DNA of 64,000 bases, taken from contig CM076152.1 in NCBI GenBank assembly GCA_038025085.1, positions 22,838,001-22,902,000 on the forward strand. Reading direction: 5' to 3'. The notes beneath the pieces are model-generated. The model saw only the letters and a program-made list of their open reading frames with translations, ran no database searches and had not been told where the DNA came from. Below are positions 13,901 through 25,725 of this stretch, piece after piece. This DNA is from Tetragonia tetragonoides. Lineage: Eukaryota > Streptophyta > Magnoliopsida > Caryophyllales > Aizoaceae. The translations under genes were made by a program, and so were the position numbers. Within the stretch, counting starts at the first letter, position 1; every line of letters starts with the position of its first letter.

Positions 13901-14014
13901 GGGAGAAACTACACCAAGGATGTTTACAAGTACAAACAAGCTTTAACTCTACCTTTTGAGTGCATTTACGCGTTTTAACAGCTCTTACATCTAGGGTGAA
14001 AGAGATTGAGTTCT

Positions 14015-14842
14015 TGATGTGAAATAAGTAACAAAACGGAAATTAACCTTTGATAGTATCACACAAAGGGATCTTGTTCAAGAATCACTCAAGAACAACT
14101 CACGAATCACTCGTAAGGGTTTCAACCTGAATCACTCAGTTTGAGGGGTAAATACTCACGTATTCAATAATTAATCATCAAAGCATGAGTTTACAATAGC
14201 AAGCTCTCCCCTATTTATAGACAAAGAAAATCTAAAGCTATTCGGAATCCTAATCCTAGTCCGAATAGGAAACTACCTACGAAACTGACTACAATTGTAA
14301 AACGGACTAACTAAAAGCTTTCCTAACACCTAATGGACTTCAAATACTAATAACAATCAGATTATTACTCTCCTAAACATATTCGAACTAATTAAGGGAA
14401 TACTAAACAAAATCGAACTAAACAACTGATTACCTAGCGCCCAAGGCACAAACCAGTGGGAACAGCTTTCCACTGTAAATTAAATCGCCTTTTAAACCCT
14501 GTTACGTTTCGAATATGGGAAAACTCAAAAGATAGGAGTTTTAGATCTCTTTTTCAGCTTTCTACAGAACTTTGAATCACCATGATCCCATGTCGTATGA
14601 GTGAGTTATGATCAAAATACGAACCAGTGTAGAAGCTGTCAAAATTACGGGAATCCTTATAACGAATGTTATCATATAATAAGAGCTTTAATCCCGATCT
14701 TGTGTGTAAACTCCATGTAATTATCTTTGTAGGAGTCAATTTAATGCATAACCACCAAAGAAACTCGATGTAAACAAGAATAGATGTTCTCTTGCTAGTT
14801 CCTTGGTTGTTCTGTTTACTTTGCACACTTGCTCCCGCATCA
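14015..14842 (-). repeat. 3' LTR of gag-only element 1
   Basis: This 828-bp LTR reads TGATGCGGGAGC...CACATCA on the minus strand, with TG/CA ends. It is one base longer than the 5' LTR because of an extra A near 14500. The gag reading frame enters it and ends at 14554. A TATAAATA box lies at 14212-14219 on the minus strand. A 9-bp inverted repeat (CTATTCGGA/TCCGAATAG) spans 14238-14268. Confidence 0.94.
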
Positions 14843-16170
14843 ATCTCCCTTTCTTCAAAAAGAATTGTCCTCAATTCTTCGTATGTAGTAATCTTCTCCT
14901 GAACCTGTATATTCATCAAATGTTCTTTACAAATATCCAATGAACCCACAAGGTTAAGTGCCTTGTTGTTGTCTTCTTGATGGACATCTCTTTCTTGTTC
15001 TTGATCAAAGCTAGATTCAAGAAGTACCAACTCCATCTCGGATTCCTCTTGCATATCATCAATATAATCAAGATCTTCAAGGAAATCACCAATATTTTCT
15101 GATTCAATGAATATTTCTTCGATAAACTCATCAACCACAGTTGGTAGGCTTGAATTATTAACTTGAACAACAATAAGGGGGTCAATGTTATTGGTCTTTT
15201 CTTGTAAATCTTCCATAGGAACAATATCTTTAAAGTAATCATCAAGATCTGGTTTTCCTTTGAATGTATCCACAACAAAGAGCCTATCTTCATTGATGGG
15301 TTGATCATTTATTATGCACCCATTCATGTACTCCAACTTATGATTTCGACGTTGAAGTGCTTGTTGGTATGCTTGTTGTGCTCGTAGGTGCACTAATTGT
15401 TGCTCCCTCTCTTGCCTCTCAATCTTGAGAGCTATCTTGCAAACATACTCAAAGGATATGTAAGGAACAAGCTCCACCTTGCGCCTTAGAGTTGAGTTCA
15501 GTCCTTTGATGAATCTTGCAATCTTTAACTCTTCCCTCTCCACGAGATCACACATCATGTGCGCGTTTTCAAACTTTTGGAGGTAGTCTTGTACACTTGA
15601 GGTTTCTTGGCTTAAGGACGTGAGTTTCAAGAACTGTGCTTGCTCAAACTCTTTAGGCAAAAATCGGTTCTTTAAATGTTTCTTGAGTTTGTCCCAAGTC
15701 TCAATCTTTGCTTTCCCGTCCTTCTTGCGTCGAGCCTTTAGTTTTTCATACCAAAAAGAAGCATGCTTGGTGAGTTTAAGCGTGGCTAACTTGCATCTTC
15801 GCCGCTCATCATACTCATTGTATTCAAAGACTCTCTCCATAGTTATAAGCCAATCAAGAAAGGCCTCTGGGTCGTAGGAACCGTCATATTCAGGGAGTTC
15901 GACCTTCAATTTCCTGTCATCATCATAGGGATGTCGTGGTTTAGGAGCGTCATTGGTTCTAGTCCCACTTGTGTCTTCAAACTCCTCATCGAAGTCGGGG
16001 TCACGGTTGTGGTTTCTCCAATGAATTCTGCGCATCCTTGTCTCCATGTTCTCCCTATCTTCTTGGTTTCTTCTTTCCATAGCAGCCATCCGCTCTTCTT
16101 GAGATTTGAAAGACGTCCTAAGATCCTCCATGGCTGTTAACAACTTTGCTAGTTCGCTGGGCTCACCCAT
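14554..16170 (-). CDS. gag: Gag polyprotein of a non-autonomous CRM-type element, with acidic tail
   Basis: This intact ORF has 538 residues from its first ATG after the primer binding site (16170). The frame is also open for 61 codons upstream, but without an ATG. Residues 6-50 are charged and heptad-like, probably a coiled coil. Residues about 90-255 match the retrotransposon Gag domain family, with signatures AFLDWL, ASFWYEKL, RFLPKEFEQ and SVQDYLQKFE. It would form the cytoplasmic particle that packages element RNA. No CCHC zinc knuckle is present. Residues about 287-445 are rich in Asp and Glu and match no domain I recognise. The last ~95 residues are encoded inside the 3' LTR. It ends at TGA 14554-14556. 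The Gag assignment is firm; the role of the tail is unknown. Confidence 0.88.
   Translation of the reverse strand: MGEPSELAKLLTAMEDLRTSFKSQEERMAAMERRNQEDRENMETRMRRIHWRNHNRDPDFDEEFEDTSGTRTNDAPKPRHPYDDDRKLKVELPEYDGSYDPEAFLDWLITMERVFEYNEYDERRRCKLATLKLTKHASFWYEKLKARRKKDGKAKIETWDKLKKHLKNRFLPKEFEQAQFLKLTSLSQETSSVQDYLQKFENAHMMCDLVEREELKIARFIKGLNSTLRRKVELVPYISFEYVCKIALKIERQEREQQLVHLRAQQAYQQALQRRNHKLEYMNGCIINDQPINEDRLFVVDTFKGKPDLDDYFKDIVPMEDLQEKTNNIDPLIVVQVNNSSLPTVVDEFIEEIFIESENIGDFLEDLDYIDDMQEESEMELVLLESSFDQEQERDVHQEDNNKALNLVGSLDICKEHLMNIQVQEKITTYEELRTILFEEREIDAGASVQSKQNNQGTSKRTSILVYIEFLWWLCIKLTPTKIITWSLHTRSGLKLLLYDNIRYKDSRNFDSFYTGSYFDHNSLIRHGIMVIQSSVES
14844..14856 (-). other. Polypurine tract of element 1
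   Basis: The minus strand reads GAAGAAAGGGAGA directly before the 3' LTR. This is the expected plus-strand DNA priming site for an LTR retrotransposon. Confidence 0.8.
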
Positions 16171-16318
16171 AGCTCCGGTTGTTGGTTTCTTGGGGGTTTC
16201 TTGGCTGTCTTCGTGAACAAAGGGCGGATCTTGCAAGAATCTTTCTCTAAAGCTCGCTATGGTGTCGTGTTTATGCTCAGGACCGTGTTGTTTAAACTTA
16301 AGAAAGCTCAAACCTTTA

Positions 16319-16330
16319 GCTTTGATACCA
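16319..16330 (-). other. Primer binding site of element 1 (initiator tRNA-Met type, one mismatch)
   Basis: The minus strand reads TGGTATCAAAGC three bases after the 5' LTR. The other elements here have TGGTATCAGAGC, the standard sequence complementary to the 3' end of plant initiator tRNA-Met. This copy therefore carries one G-to-A change. Confidence 0.85.
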
Positions 16331-16333
16331 AGT

Positions 16334-17160
16334 TGATGTGAAATAAGTAACAAAACGGAAATTAACCTTTGATAGTATCACACAAAGGGATCTTGTTCAA
16401 GAATCACTCAAGAACAACTCACGAATCACTCGTAAGGGTTTCAACCTGAATCACTCAGTTTGAGGGGTAAATACTCACGTATTCAATAATTAATCATCAA
16501 AGCACGAGTTTACAATAGCAAGCTCTCCCCTATTTATAGACAAAGAAAATCTAAAGCTATTCGGAATCCTAATCCTAGTCCGAATAGGAAACTACCTACG
16601 AAACTGACTACAATTGTAAAACGGACTAACTAAAAGCTTTCCTAACACCTAATGGACTTCAAATACTAATAACAATCAGATTATTACTCTCCTAAACATA
16701 TTCGAACTAATTAAGGGAATACTAAACAAAATCGAACTAAACAACTGATTACCTAGCGCCCAAGGCACAAACCAGTGGGAACAGCTTTCCACTGTAAATT
16801 AATCGCCTTTTAAACCCTGTTACGTTTCAAATATGGGAAAACTCAAAAGATAGGAGTTTTAGATCTCTTTTTCAGCTTTCTACAGAACTTTGAATCACCA
16901 TGATCCCATGTCGTATGAGTGAGTTATGATCAAAATACGAACCAGTGTAGAAGCTGTCAAAATTACGGGAATCCTTATAACGAATGTTATCATATAATAA
17001 GAGCTTTAATCCCGATCTTGTGAGTAAACTCCATGTAATTATCTTTGTAGGAGTCAGTTTAATGCATAACCACCAAAGAAACTCGATGTAAACAAGAATA
17101 GATGTTCTCTTGCTAGTTCCTTGGTTGTTCTGTTTACTTTGCACACTTGCTCCCGCATCA
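16334..17160 (-). repeat. 5' LTR of gag-only element 1
   Basis: This 827-bp LTR holds the promoter that would drive the element. It differs from the 3' LTR by four substitutions and one indel, about 0.5 percent. Its outer end directly abuts the duplicated GTTCT. Confidence 0.94.
16531..16538 (-). promoter_or_regulatory. TATA box of element 1, 5' LTR
   Basis: TATAAATA on the minus strand is followed by GGGGAG. It sits in the same LTR position in every copy in the window. The CTATTCGGA/TCCGAATAG inverted repeat lies just upstream. Transcription presumably starts a few tens of bases downstream, defining the U3/R border. Confidence 0.75.
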
Positions 17161-17668
17161 GTTCTTTTGTGTTGTATATTAAGAGAAAGCACCCAAATGA
17201 TTTCTTTGCATTAACTTGAGTGAGAAACTACACCAAGGATGTTTACAAGTACAAACAAGCTTCAACTCAAGCTTTTGAAAGCATTTACGCGTTTTAAAAA
17301 CTCATACGACTAGGGTGAAAGAGATTGAGGTCTTTTGTGTTGTATATTAAGAGAAAGTACCCAAATGCTTTGTTTGCATTCATTTGAGTGAGAAACTACA
17401 CCAAGGATGTTTACAAGTACAAACAAGCTTTAACTCCACCTTGTCAATGCATTTACGCGTTTTAACAGCTATTACGACTAGGGTGAAAGAGATTGAGTTC
17501 TTTTGTGTTGTATTTTCAGAAAAAGCACCCAAATGCTTTGTTTGCAGTTATTTGAGTGAGAAACTACACCAAGGATGTTTACAAGTACAAACAAGCTTCA
17601 ACTCAAAATTTTGAATGTATTTACGCGTTTTAACAGCTCTTACGACTAGGGTGAAAGAGTTGAGGTCT

Positions 17669-18803
17669 CAATCTCTTTCACCCTAGTCGTATGAGGTTTT
17701 AAAAGGCTTAAATGCATAAAAAAGCTTTCAGTTGAAGCTTGTTTGTACTTGTAAACATCCTTGGTGTAGTTTCTCACTCAAATGAATGCATACAAAGCAA
17801 CCAAAAGCTTTGTTTGCATTCATTTGAGTGACAAACTTAACCAATGCGTCTTAATTTTGTTTGCATTCACCTTTTGAATTTACAAATACAAACAATCAAA
17901 TGAATGCAAATAAAGCATTTGGGTGCTTTCTCTTAATATACAACACGAAAGAACTCAATCTCTATCACCCTAGATGTAAGAGCTGTTAAAACTCGTAAAT
18001 GCATTCAGAAGGTGGAGTTAAAGCTTGTTTGTACTTGTAAACATCCTTGGTGTAGTTTCTCACTCAAATGAATGCAAACAAAGCATTTGGGTGCTTTCTC
18101 TTAATATACAACACAAAAGACCTCAATCTCTTTCACCCTAGTCCTATGACGTTTTAAAACGCGTAAATGCTTTCAAAAGCTTGAGTTGAAGCTTGTTTGT
18201 ACTTGTAAACATCCTTGGTGTAGTTTCTCCCTCAAATGAATCCAAACAAGGCATTTGGGTGCTTTCTCTTAATATACAACACAAAAGAACTCAATCTCTT
18301 TCACCCTAGATGTAAGAGCTGTTAAAACGCGTAAATGCATTCAAAAGGTGGAGTTAAAGCTTGTTTGTACTTGTAAACATCCTTGGTGTAGTTTCTCACT
18401 CAAATGAATGCAAACAAAGCATTTGGGTGCTTTCTCTTAATATACAAAACAAAAGACCTCAAATCTCTTTCACCCTACTCGTATTCATTTATTTGCATTC
18501 ATTTGAGTGTGAAACTAAACCTAGGATGTTTACAAGTACAAACAAGCTTTAACTCAAGCTTTTGAATGCATTTACGCGTTTTAAAAGCTTATACGAATAC
18601 GGTTAAAGAGATTTGAGTTCTTTGTGTTGTATATTAAGAGAAAGATCCAAACACTTTGTTTGCATTCATTTGCGTGTGAAACTACACCTTGGATCTTTAC
18701 AAGTATAAACAAGCTTGAACTCAAGCTTTTGAATGCATTTACGCGTTTGGGTGCATAATGAATGCAAACAAAGCATTTGGGTGACCTTGACCATAATGTC
18801 ACC
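17669..18803 (-). repeat. Right arm of the ~1.15 kb inverted satellite duplication
   Basis: Read on the minus strand, this segment repeats the monomer order of 514-1686, including the orientation-switch junction near 17890. The two arms are about 16 kb apart, and the gag-only retrotransposon at 14015-17160 lies between them. The arm ends at 17669, where GAGATTGAG meets an F/R switch. Confidence 0.75.
18780..18803. repeat. Inverted copy of the GGTGAC/GTCACC dyad variant
   Basis: GGTGAC lies at 18780-18785 and GTCACC at 18798-18803, at the outer end of the inverted block. Just beyond it (about 18815-18845) is an unusual stretch with two close ACGCG motifs that interrupts the 168-bp period. The same stretch recurs after the half copy near 19470. 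Confidence 0.6.
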
Positions 18804-21800
18804 AAAGTGAGCATGTTTGTACATTTTTACGCGTTTACGCGTACATACAAGCTTCAACTCAAGCTTTTGAATGCATTTACGCGTTTTCACAGCTCTTACG
18901 ACTAGGGTGATAGAGATTGAGTTCTTTTGTGTTGTTCATTAAGAGAAAGCACCCAAATGTTTTGTTTGCATTCATTTGAGTGTGAAACTACACCTAGGAT
19001 GTTTAAATGTACAAACAAGCTTCAACTCAAGCTTTTGAATGCATTTACGCGTTTTAAAAGCTCATACGAGTAGGGTGAAAGAGATTTTAGTTCTTTTGTG
19101 TTGTACATTAAGAGAAAGCATCCAAATACTTTGTTCGGATACATTTGAGTGTGAAACTGCACCTAGGATGTTTACAAGTACAAACAAGCTTCAACTCAAG
19201 CTTTTGAATGCATTTACGCGTTTTAAAAGCTCATACGAATAGGGTGAAAGAGATTTGAGTTCTTTGTGTTGTATATTAAGAGAAAGCATCCAAACACTTT
19301 GTTTGCATTCATTTGCGTGTGAAACTACACCTTGGATGTTTACAAGTACAAACAAGCTTGAGCTCAAGCTTTTGATGCAAGCTTTTGAATGCATTGACGC
19401 GTTTGGGTGCATAATGAATGCAAACAAAGCATTTGGGTGACCTTGACCAAAATAAGCATGTTTATACATTTTTACGCGTTTACGCGCACATATTCAACTC
19501 AAGCTTTTGAATGCATTTACGCGGTTTAACAGCTCTTACGACTAGGGTGATAGAGATTGAGTTCTTTTGTGTTGTTCATTAAGAGAAAGCACCCAGATGT
19601 TTTGTTTGCATTCATTTGAGTGCGAAACTACACCTAGGATGTTTAAATGTACTAACATGCTTCAACTCAAGCTTTTGAATGCATTTACGCGTTTTAAAAG
19701 CTCATACGAGTAGGGTGAAAGAGATTTGAGTTCTTTTGTGTTGTACATTAAGAGAAAGCATCCAAATACTTTGTTCGGATACATTTGAGTGTAAAAAAGC
19801 ACCTAGGATGTTTACAAGTACAAACAAGCTTCAACTCAAGCTTTTGAATGCATTTACGCGTTTTGAAAGCTCATACGAGTAGGGTGAAAGAGATTTGAAT
19901 TCTTTTGTGTTGTATATTAAGAGAAAGCACCCAAATGCTTTGTTTGCATTCATTTGAGTGAGAAACTACACCAGGATGTTTACAAGTACAAACAAGCTTT
20001 AACTCCACCTCATTTACGCGTTTTAACAGCTCTTACATCTAGGGTGAAAGAGAGTGAGTTCTTTTGTATTGTATATTAAGAGAAAGCACCCAAATGCTTT
20101 GTTTGCATTCATTTGAGTGAGAAACTACACCAAGGATGTTTACAAGCACAAACAAGCTTAACTCCACCTTTTGAATGCATATACGCATTTTAACAGCTCT
20201 TACAACTAGGGTGAAAGAGATTGAGTTCTTTTGTGTTGTATATTAAGAGAAATCATACAAATGCTTTGTTTGCATTCATTTGGGTGAGAAACTACACCAA
20301 GGATGTTTACAAGTACAGACAAGCTTCAATTCAAGCTTTTGAATGCATTTACGCGTTTTAAAAGCTCATATGACTAGGGTGAAAATGATTGAGTTCTTTT
20401 GTGTTGTATTTTAAGAGAAAGCAACCAAAAGCTGTGTTTGCATTCATTTCAGTGAGAAACTACACCAAGAATGTTTACAAGTACAAACAAGATTCAACTC
20501 AAGCTTTTGAATGCATTTACGCGTTTTAAAAGCTCATATGACTAGGGTGAAAAAGATTGAGTTCTTTTGTGTTGTATTTTAAGAGAAAGCAACCAAAAGC
20601 TTTGTTTGCATTCATTTCAGTGAGAAACTACACCAAGAATGTTTACAAGTACAAAAAAGCTTCAACTCAAGCTTTTGAATGCATTTACGCGTTTTAAAAG
20701 CTCATTTGACTAGGGTGAAAGAGATTGAGTTCTTTTGTGTTGTATATTAAGAGAACGCACCCAAATGTTTTCTTTGCATTCATTTGAGTGAGAAACTACA
20801 CCAAAGATGTTTACAAGTACCAACAAGCTTCAACTTAAGCTTTTGAATGCATATACGCGTTTTAAAACCTCATACGACTATTGTGAAAGAGATTGAGTTC
20901 TTTTGTGTTGTATTTTCAGAGAAAGCACCCAAAATCTTTGTTTGTATTCATTGGAGTGAGAAACTACACCATGGATGTTTACAAGTACAAAAAAGCTTCA
21001 ACTCAAGCTTTTGAATGTATTTACGCGTTTTAAAAGCACATATGACTAGGGTGAAAGAGATTGAGGTCTTTTGTGTTGTGTATTAAGAGAAATTACCCAA
21101 ATGCTTTGTTTGCATTCATTTGAGTGAGAAACTACATCAAGGTTGTTTACAAGTACAAACAAGCTTCAACTCCACCTTTTGAATGCATTTACGCGTTTTA
21201 ACAGCTCTTACGACTAGGGTGAAAGAGATTGCGTTTTTTGTGTTGTATTTCCAGAGAAAGCACCCAAAAGCTTTGTATGCATTCATTGGAGTGGGAAACT
21301 ACACCAAGGATGATTACAAGTAGAAACAAGCTTCAACTCAAAATTTTGAATGTATTCACAATCAAATGAATGCAAATAAAGCATTTGTGTGCTTTCTCTT
21401 AATATACAACAGAAAAGAACTCAATCTCTTTCACCCTAGTCGTAAGAGCTGTTAAAACGCGTAAATACATTCAAAATCTTGAGTTGAAGGTTGTTTGTAC
21501 TTGTAAACATCCTTGGTGTAGTTTCTCACTGAAATGAATGCAAACAAAGCTTTTGGTTGCTTTCTCTTAAAATACAACACAAAAGAACTCAATCTTTTTC
21601 ACCCTAGTCATATGAGCTTTTAAAACGCTTAAATGCATTCAAAAGCTTAAGTTCAAGCTTGTTTGTAGTTTTAAATATCCTTGGGGTAGTTTCACACTCA
21701 AATGAATGTATACAAAGCATTTGCGAGCTTTTTCTTAATATACAACACAAAAGAACTCAATCTCTTTCACCCTAGTTGTAAGAGCAGTTAAAATGCGTAA

Positions 21801-24800
21801 ATGCATTCAAAAGCTTGAGTTGAAGCATGTTTGTACTTGTAAACATCCTTGGTGTAGTTTCTCACTCAAATGAATGCAAACAAAGCATTTGGGTGCTTTC
21901 TCTTAATATACAACACAAAAGAACTCAATCTCTTTCACCCTAGATGTAAGAGCTGTTAAAACGCGTAAATGCATTCAAAAGGTGGAGTTAAAGCTTGTTT
22001 GTACTTGTAAACATCCTTGGTGTAGTTTCTCACTCAAATGAATACAAACAAAGCATTTGGGTGCTTTCTCTTAATATACAACACAAAAGACCTCAATCTC
22101 TTTCACCCTAGTCATATGAGCTTTTAAAACGCGTAAATGCATTCAAAAGCTTGAGGTGAAGCTTGTTTGTACTTGAAAACATCCTTGGTTAAGTTTCTCA
22201 CTCAAATGAATGCAAACAAACCATTTGGGTGCTTTCTCTTAAAATACAACACAAAAGAACTCAATCTCTTTCACCCTTGTCGTATGAGCTTTTAAAACGC
22301 TTAAATGCATTCAAAAGCTTGAGTTCAAGCTAGTTTGTAGTTGTAAACATCCTTGGGGTAGTTTCACACTCAAATGAATGTAAACAAAGCATTTGCAAGC
22401 TTTTTCTTAATATACAACACAAAAGAACTCAATCTCTTTTCGCCTAGTCGTAAGAGCTATTAAAACGCGTAAATGCATTCAAAAGCTTGAGCTGAAACTT
22501 GTTTGTACTTGTAAACATCCTTGGTGTAGTTTCTCACTCAAATGAATGCAAACAAACCATTTTGGGTGATATCTCTTAATATACAACACGAAAGAACTCA
22601 AACTCTTTCACCCTAGTTGTAAGAGCTGTTAAAATGCGTAAATGCATTCAAAAGGTGGAGTTGAAGCTTGTTTGTGGTTGTAAACCTCCTTTGTGTAGTT
22701 TCTCACTCAAATGAATGCAAACAAAGCATTTGGGCGCTTTCTCTTAATATACAACACAAAAGAACTCAATCTCTTTCACCCTAGTTGTAAGAGCTGTTAA
22801 ATTGCGTAAATGCATTCAAAAGGTGGAGTTGAAGCTTGTTTGTACTTGTAAACATCCTTGGTTAAGTTCTCACTCAAATGAATGCAAACAAAGCATTTGG
22901 GTTCTTTCTCTCAATATAAAACACAAAAGAACTCAATCTTTTTCACCCTAGTCAGATAAGCTTTTAAAACGCGTATATGCATTCAAAAGGTGGAGTTAAA
23001 GCTTGTTTGTACTTGTAAACATCCTTGGTTAAGTTTCTCACTCAAATGAATGCAAACAAAGCATTTGGGTGCTTTCTCTTAATATACAACACAAAAGACC
23101 TCAATCTCTTTCACCCTAGTCATATGAGCTGTTAAAACGTTTAAATGCATTCAAAAGCTTGAGTTCAAGCTTGTTTGTAGTTGTAAACATCCTCGGGGTA
23201 GTTTCACACTCAAATGAATGCAAACAAATATTTTGGGTGATTGAGTTCTTTTGTGTTGTATTTTCAGAGAAAGCACCCAAAAGCTTTGTTTGCATCCATT
23301 GGAGTGAAAAACTACACCAAGGATGTTTACAAGTACAAACAAGCTTCAACTCAAGCTTTTGAATGTATTTACGCGTTTTAACAGCTCTTACGACCAGGGT
23401 GAAAGAGTTTGAGTTCTTTTCTGTTGTATATTAAGAGAAGGCACACAAATGCTTTATTTGCATTCATTTGATTGTGAATTCATTCAAAATTTTGAGTTGA
23501 AGCTTGTTTGTACTTGTAAACATCCTTGGTGAAGATTCTCACTTCAATGAATGCAAACAAAGCTTTTGGGTGCTTTCTCTGAAAATACAACACAAAAGAA
23601 CTCAATCTCTTTCACCCTTGTCGTAAGAGCTGTTAAAACGCGTAAATGCATTCAAAAGGTGGAGTTAAACCTTGTTTGTCCTTGTAAACGTCCTTGGTGT
23701 AGTTTCTCACTCAAATGAATGCAAACAAAGCATTTGGGTACTTTCTCTTAATATACAACACAAAAGACCTCAATCTCTTTCACCCTAGTCATATGAGCTT
23801 TTAAAACGCGTAAATGCATTCAAAAGCTTGAGTTGAAACTTTTTTGTACTTGTAAACATTCTTGATGTAGTTTCTCACTGAAATGAATGCAAACAAAGGT
23901 TTTGGTTGCTTTCTCTTAAAATACAACACAAAAGAACTCAATCTTTTTCACCCTAGTCATATGAGCTTTTAAAAGGCGTAAATGCATTCAAAGCTTCAGT
24001 TGAAGCTTGTTTGTACTTGTAAACATTCTTGGTGTAGTTTCTCACTCAAATGAATGCAAACAAAGCATTTGGGTGCTTTCTCTTAATATACAACACGAAA
24101 GAACTCAATCTCTTTCACCGTAGATGTAAGAGCTGTTAAAACGCGTAAATGCATTCAAAAGGTGCAGTTAAAGCTTGTTTGTACTTGTAAACATCCTTGG
24201 TAGTTTCTCACTCATATGAATGCAAACAAAGCATTTGGGTGCTTTCTCTTAAGATACAACACAAAAGACCTCAATCTCTATCACCCTAATCGTAAGAGCT
24301 GTTAAAACGCGTAAATACATTCAAAAGCTTGAGTTAAAGCTTGTTTGTACTTGTAAACATCCTTGGTTAAGTTTCTCACTCAAATGAATGCAAACAAAGC
24401 ATTTGGGTGCTTTCTCTTAATATACAACATAAAAGAACTCAATCTTTTTCACCATAGTCATATGAGCTTTTAAAACGTGTAAATGCATTCAAAAGCTGGA
24501 GTTAAAGCTTGTTTGTACTTGTAAACATGCTTGGTGTAGTTTCTCACTCAAATGAATGCAAACAAAGCATTTGGGTGCTTTCTCTTAATATACAACACAG
24601 AAGAAGTCAATCTCTTTCACCCTAGATGTAAGAGCTGTTAAAACGCGTAAATGCATTCAAAAGGTGGAGTTCAAGCTTGTTTGTACTTGTAAACATCCTT
24701 GGTGTAGTTTCTCACTCAAATGAATGCATACAAAGCATTTGGGTGCTTTCTCTTAATATACAACACAAAAGACCTCAATCTCTTTCACCCTAATCGTAAG

Positions 24801-25642
24801 AGCTGTTAAAACGCGTAAATACATTCAAAAGCTTGAGTTGAAGCTTGTTTGTACTTGTAAACATTCTTGATGTAGTTTCTCACTGAAATGAATGCAAACA
24901 AAGGTTTTGGTTGCTTTCTCTTAAAATACAACACAAAAGAACTCAATCTTTTTCACCATAGTCATATGAGCTTTTAAAAGGCGTAAATGCATTCAAAGCT
25001 TCAGTTGAAGCTTGTTTGTGATGCGGGAGCAAGTGTACAAAGTAAACAAAACAACCAAGGAACTAGCAAGCGAACATCCATTCTTGTTTACATCGAGTTT
25101 CTTTGGTGGTTATGCATTAAATTGGCTCCTATAAAGATAATTACACGGAGTTTCCACACAAGGTCGGGATTAAAGCTCTTATTATTTGATCTCATTCGTT
25201 ATAAGGATTCCCGTAATTTTGACAGCTTCTACACTGGTTCGTATTTTGATCATAACTCACTCATATGACATGGGATCGTGGTGATTCAAAGTTCTGTAGA
25301 AAGCTGGTAACGACATCTAAAACTCCCATGCTTTGAGTTTTTCCATATTCAGAACGTAGCGGATTTAAAAAGGCAATTGAAGTTACAGAGACAAACTGTT
25401 CCAGCGGTTTTAGCCTTGGGCGCCAAGTAATTAGCTTTTTGAGTTTGATTTCGTTTGCCTATTTCCTTAATTAGTTAGAATATGTTTAGGAAAGTAGTAT
25501 TCTTATTATTAGTAGCATTAGGAGTCCATTAGGAATTAGAAAAGTTGTTAGTTAGTCCGTTTTACAATTGTAGTCAGTTTCATAGTTAGTTTCCTATTCG
25601 GACTAGGATTAGGATTCCGAATAGCTTTAGATTTTCTTTGTC

Positions 25643-25650
25643 TATAAATA
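25643..25650 (+). promoter_or_regulatory. TATA box of element 2, 5' LTR
   Basis: TATAAATA followed by GGGGAG sits at the conserved LTR position, about 200 bp before the LTR end. Confidence 0.75.
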
Positions 25651-25725
25651 GGGGAGGGCTTTGCTATTGTAAACTCGTGCTTTGATGATTAATAATTGAA
25701 TACATGAGTATTTACCCCTCAAACT

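Larger units (their letters stand above)
1..14014. repeat. 168-bp satellite array, heterogeneous block A with many orientation switches
   Basis: The block consists of tandem monomers of about 168 bp. The CGCGTTTT landmark falls at 1001, 1169 and 1337, and again at 1813 and 1981, all 168 bp apart. F monomers carry in order GAGAAACTACACCAAGG, GATGTTTACAAGTACAAAC, AAGCTTCAACTCAAGCTT and ATTTACGCGTTTTAA. Approximate orientation blocks are F 1-205, R 206-845, F 846-1438, R 1438-1558, F 1560-5920, R 5925-6250, F 6255-6890, R 6892-9390, F 9390-9512, short R to 9545, F 9545-12690, R 12690-13415 and F 13418-14014. Neighbouring monomers differ by many substitutions, unlike the homogenised array on the right. 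Short ORFs appear here only because the repeat happens to be open in some frames. No host gene is visible. Confidence 0.95.
14015..17160 (-). mobile_element. Non-autonomous CRM-type LTR retrotransposon, gag only
   Basis: This complete 3146-bp element is inserted in an F-oriented satellite monomer. It has LTRs of 827 and 828 bp and a perfect 5-bp target duplication, GTTCT at 14010-14014 and 17161-17165. Read on the minus strand it runs 5' LTR, primer binding site, gag-like ORF, polypurine tract, 3' LTR. The 1.49-kb internal region has no protease, RT or integrase. Its Gag is nearly identical to that of the full-length element at 47719-53534, so it is best read as a deletion or recombination derivative that depends on partner enzymes. 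The two LTRs differ by four substitutions and one indel, so the insertion is fairly young. Confidence 0.93.
17161..25018. repeat. 168-bp satellite array, heterogeneous block B
   Basis: The same satellite resumes after the TSD of element 1. Approximate orientation blocks are F 17161-17668, R to 17798, F to 17893, R to 18480, F 18483-21355, R 21358-23237, F 23238-23476 and R 23480-25018. The part at 18480-19920 is a diverged subfamily with CACCTAGGATG and GAGATTTGAG in place of CACCAAGGATG and GAGATTGAG. No gene is visible. The ORFs in it are repeat translations. Confidence 0.94.

Noticed and set aside
1..14014. CRISPR-like direct repeats
   Set aside because: The repeat unit is the whole 168-bp monomer without unique spacers. 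The retrotransposons and satellite indicate a plant nuclear genome.
14916..15308. 130-codon frame overlapping gag on the same strand (also 26889 and 56693), and 69- and 85-codon antisense frames
   Set aside because: Out-of-frame or antisense shadows of the conserved gag sequence, with low-complexity Leu/Ile/Lys content or Ser-rich antisense composition.
16872..17192. ORFs spanning an LTR-satellite border (16872, 24987, 45259, 53360, 54820)
   Set aside because: They are the LTR-encoded C-terminal frame of gag or integrase, joined by chance to satellite codons at the insertion point.
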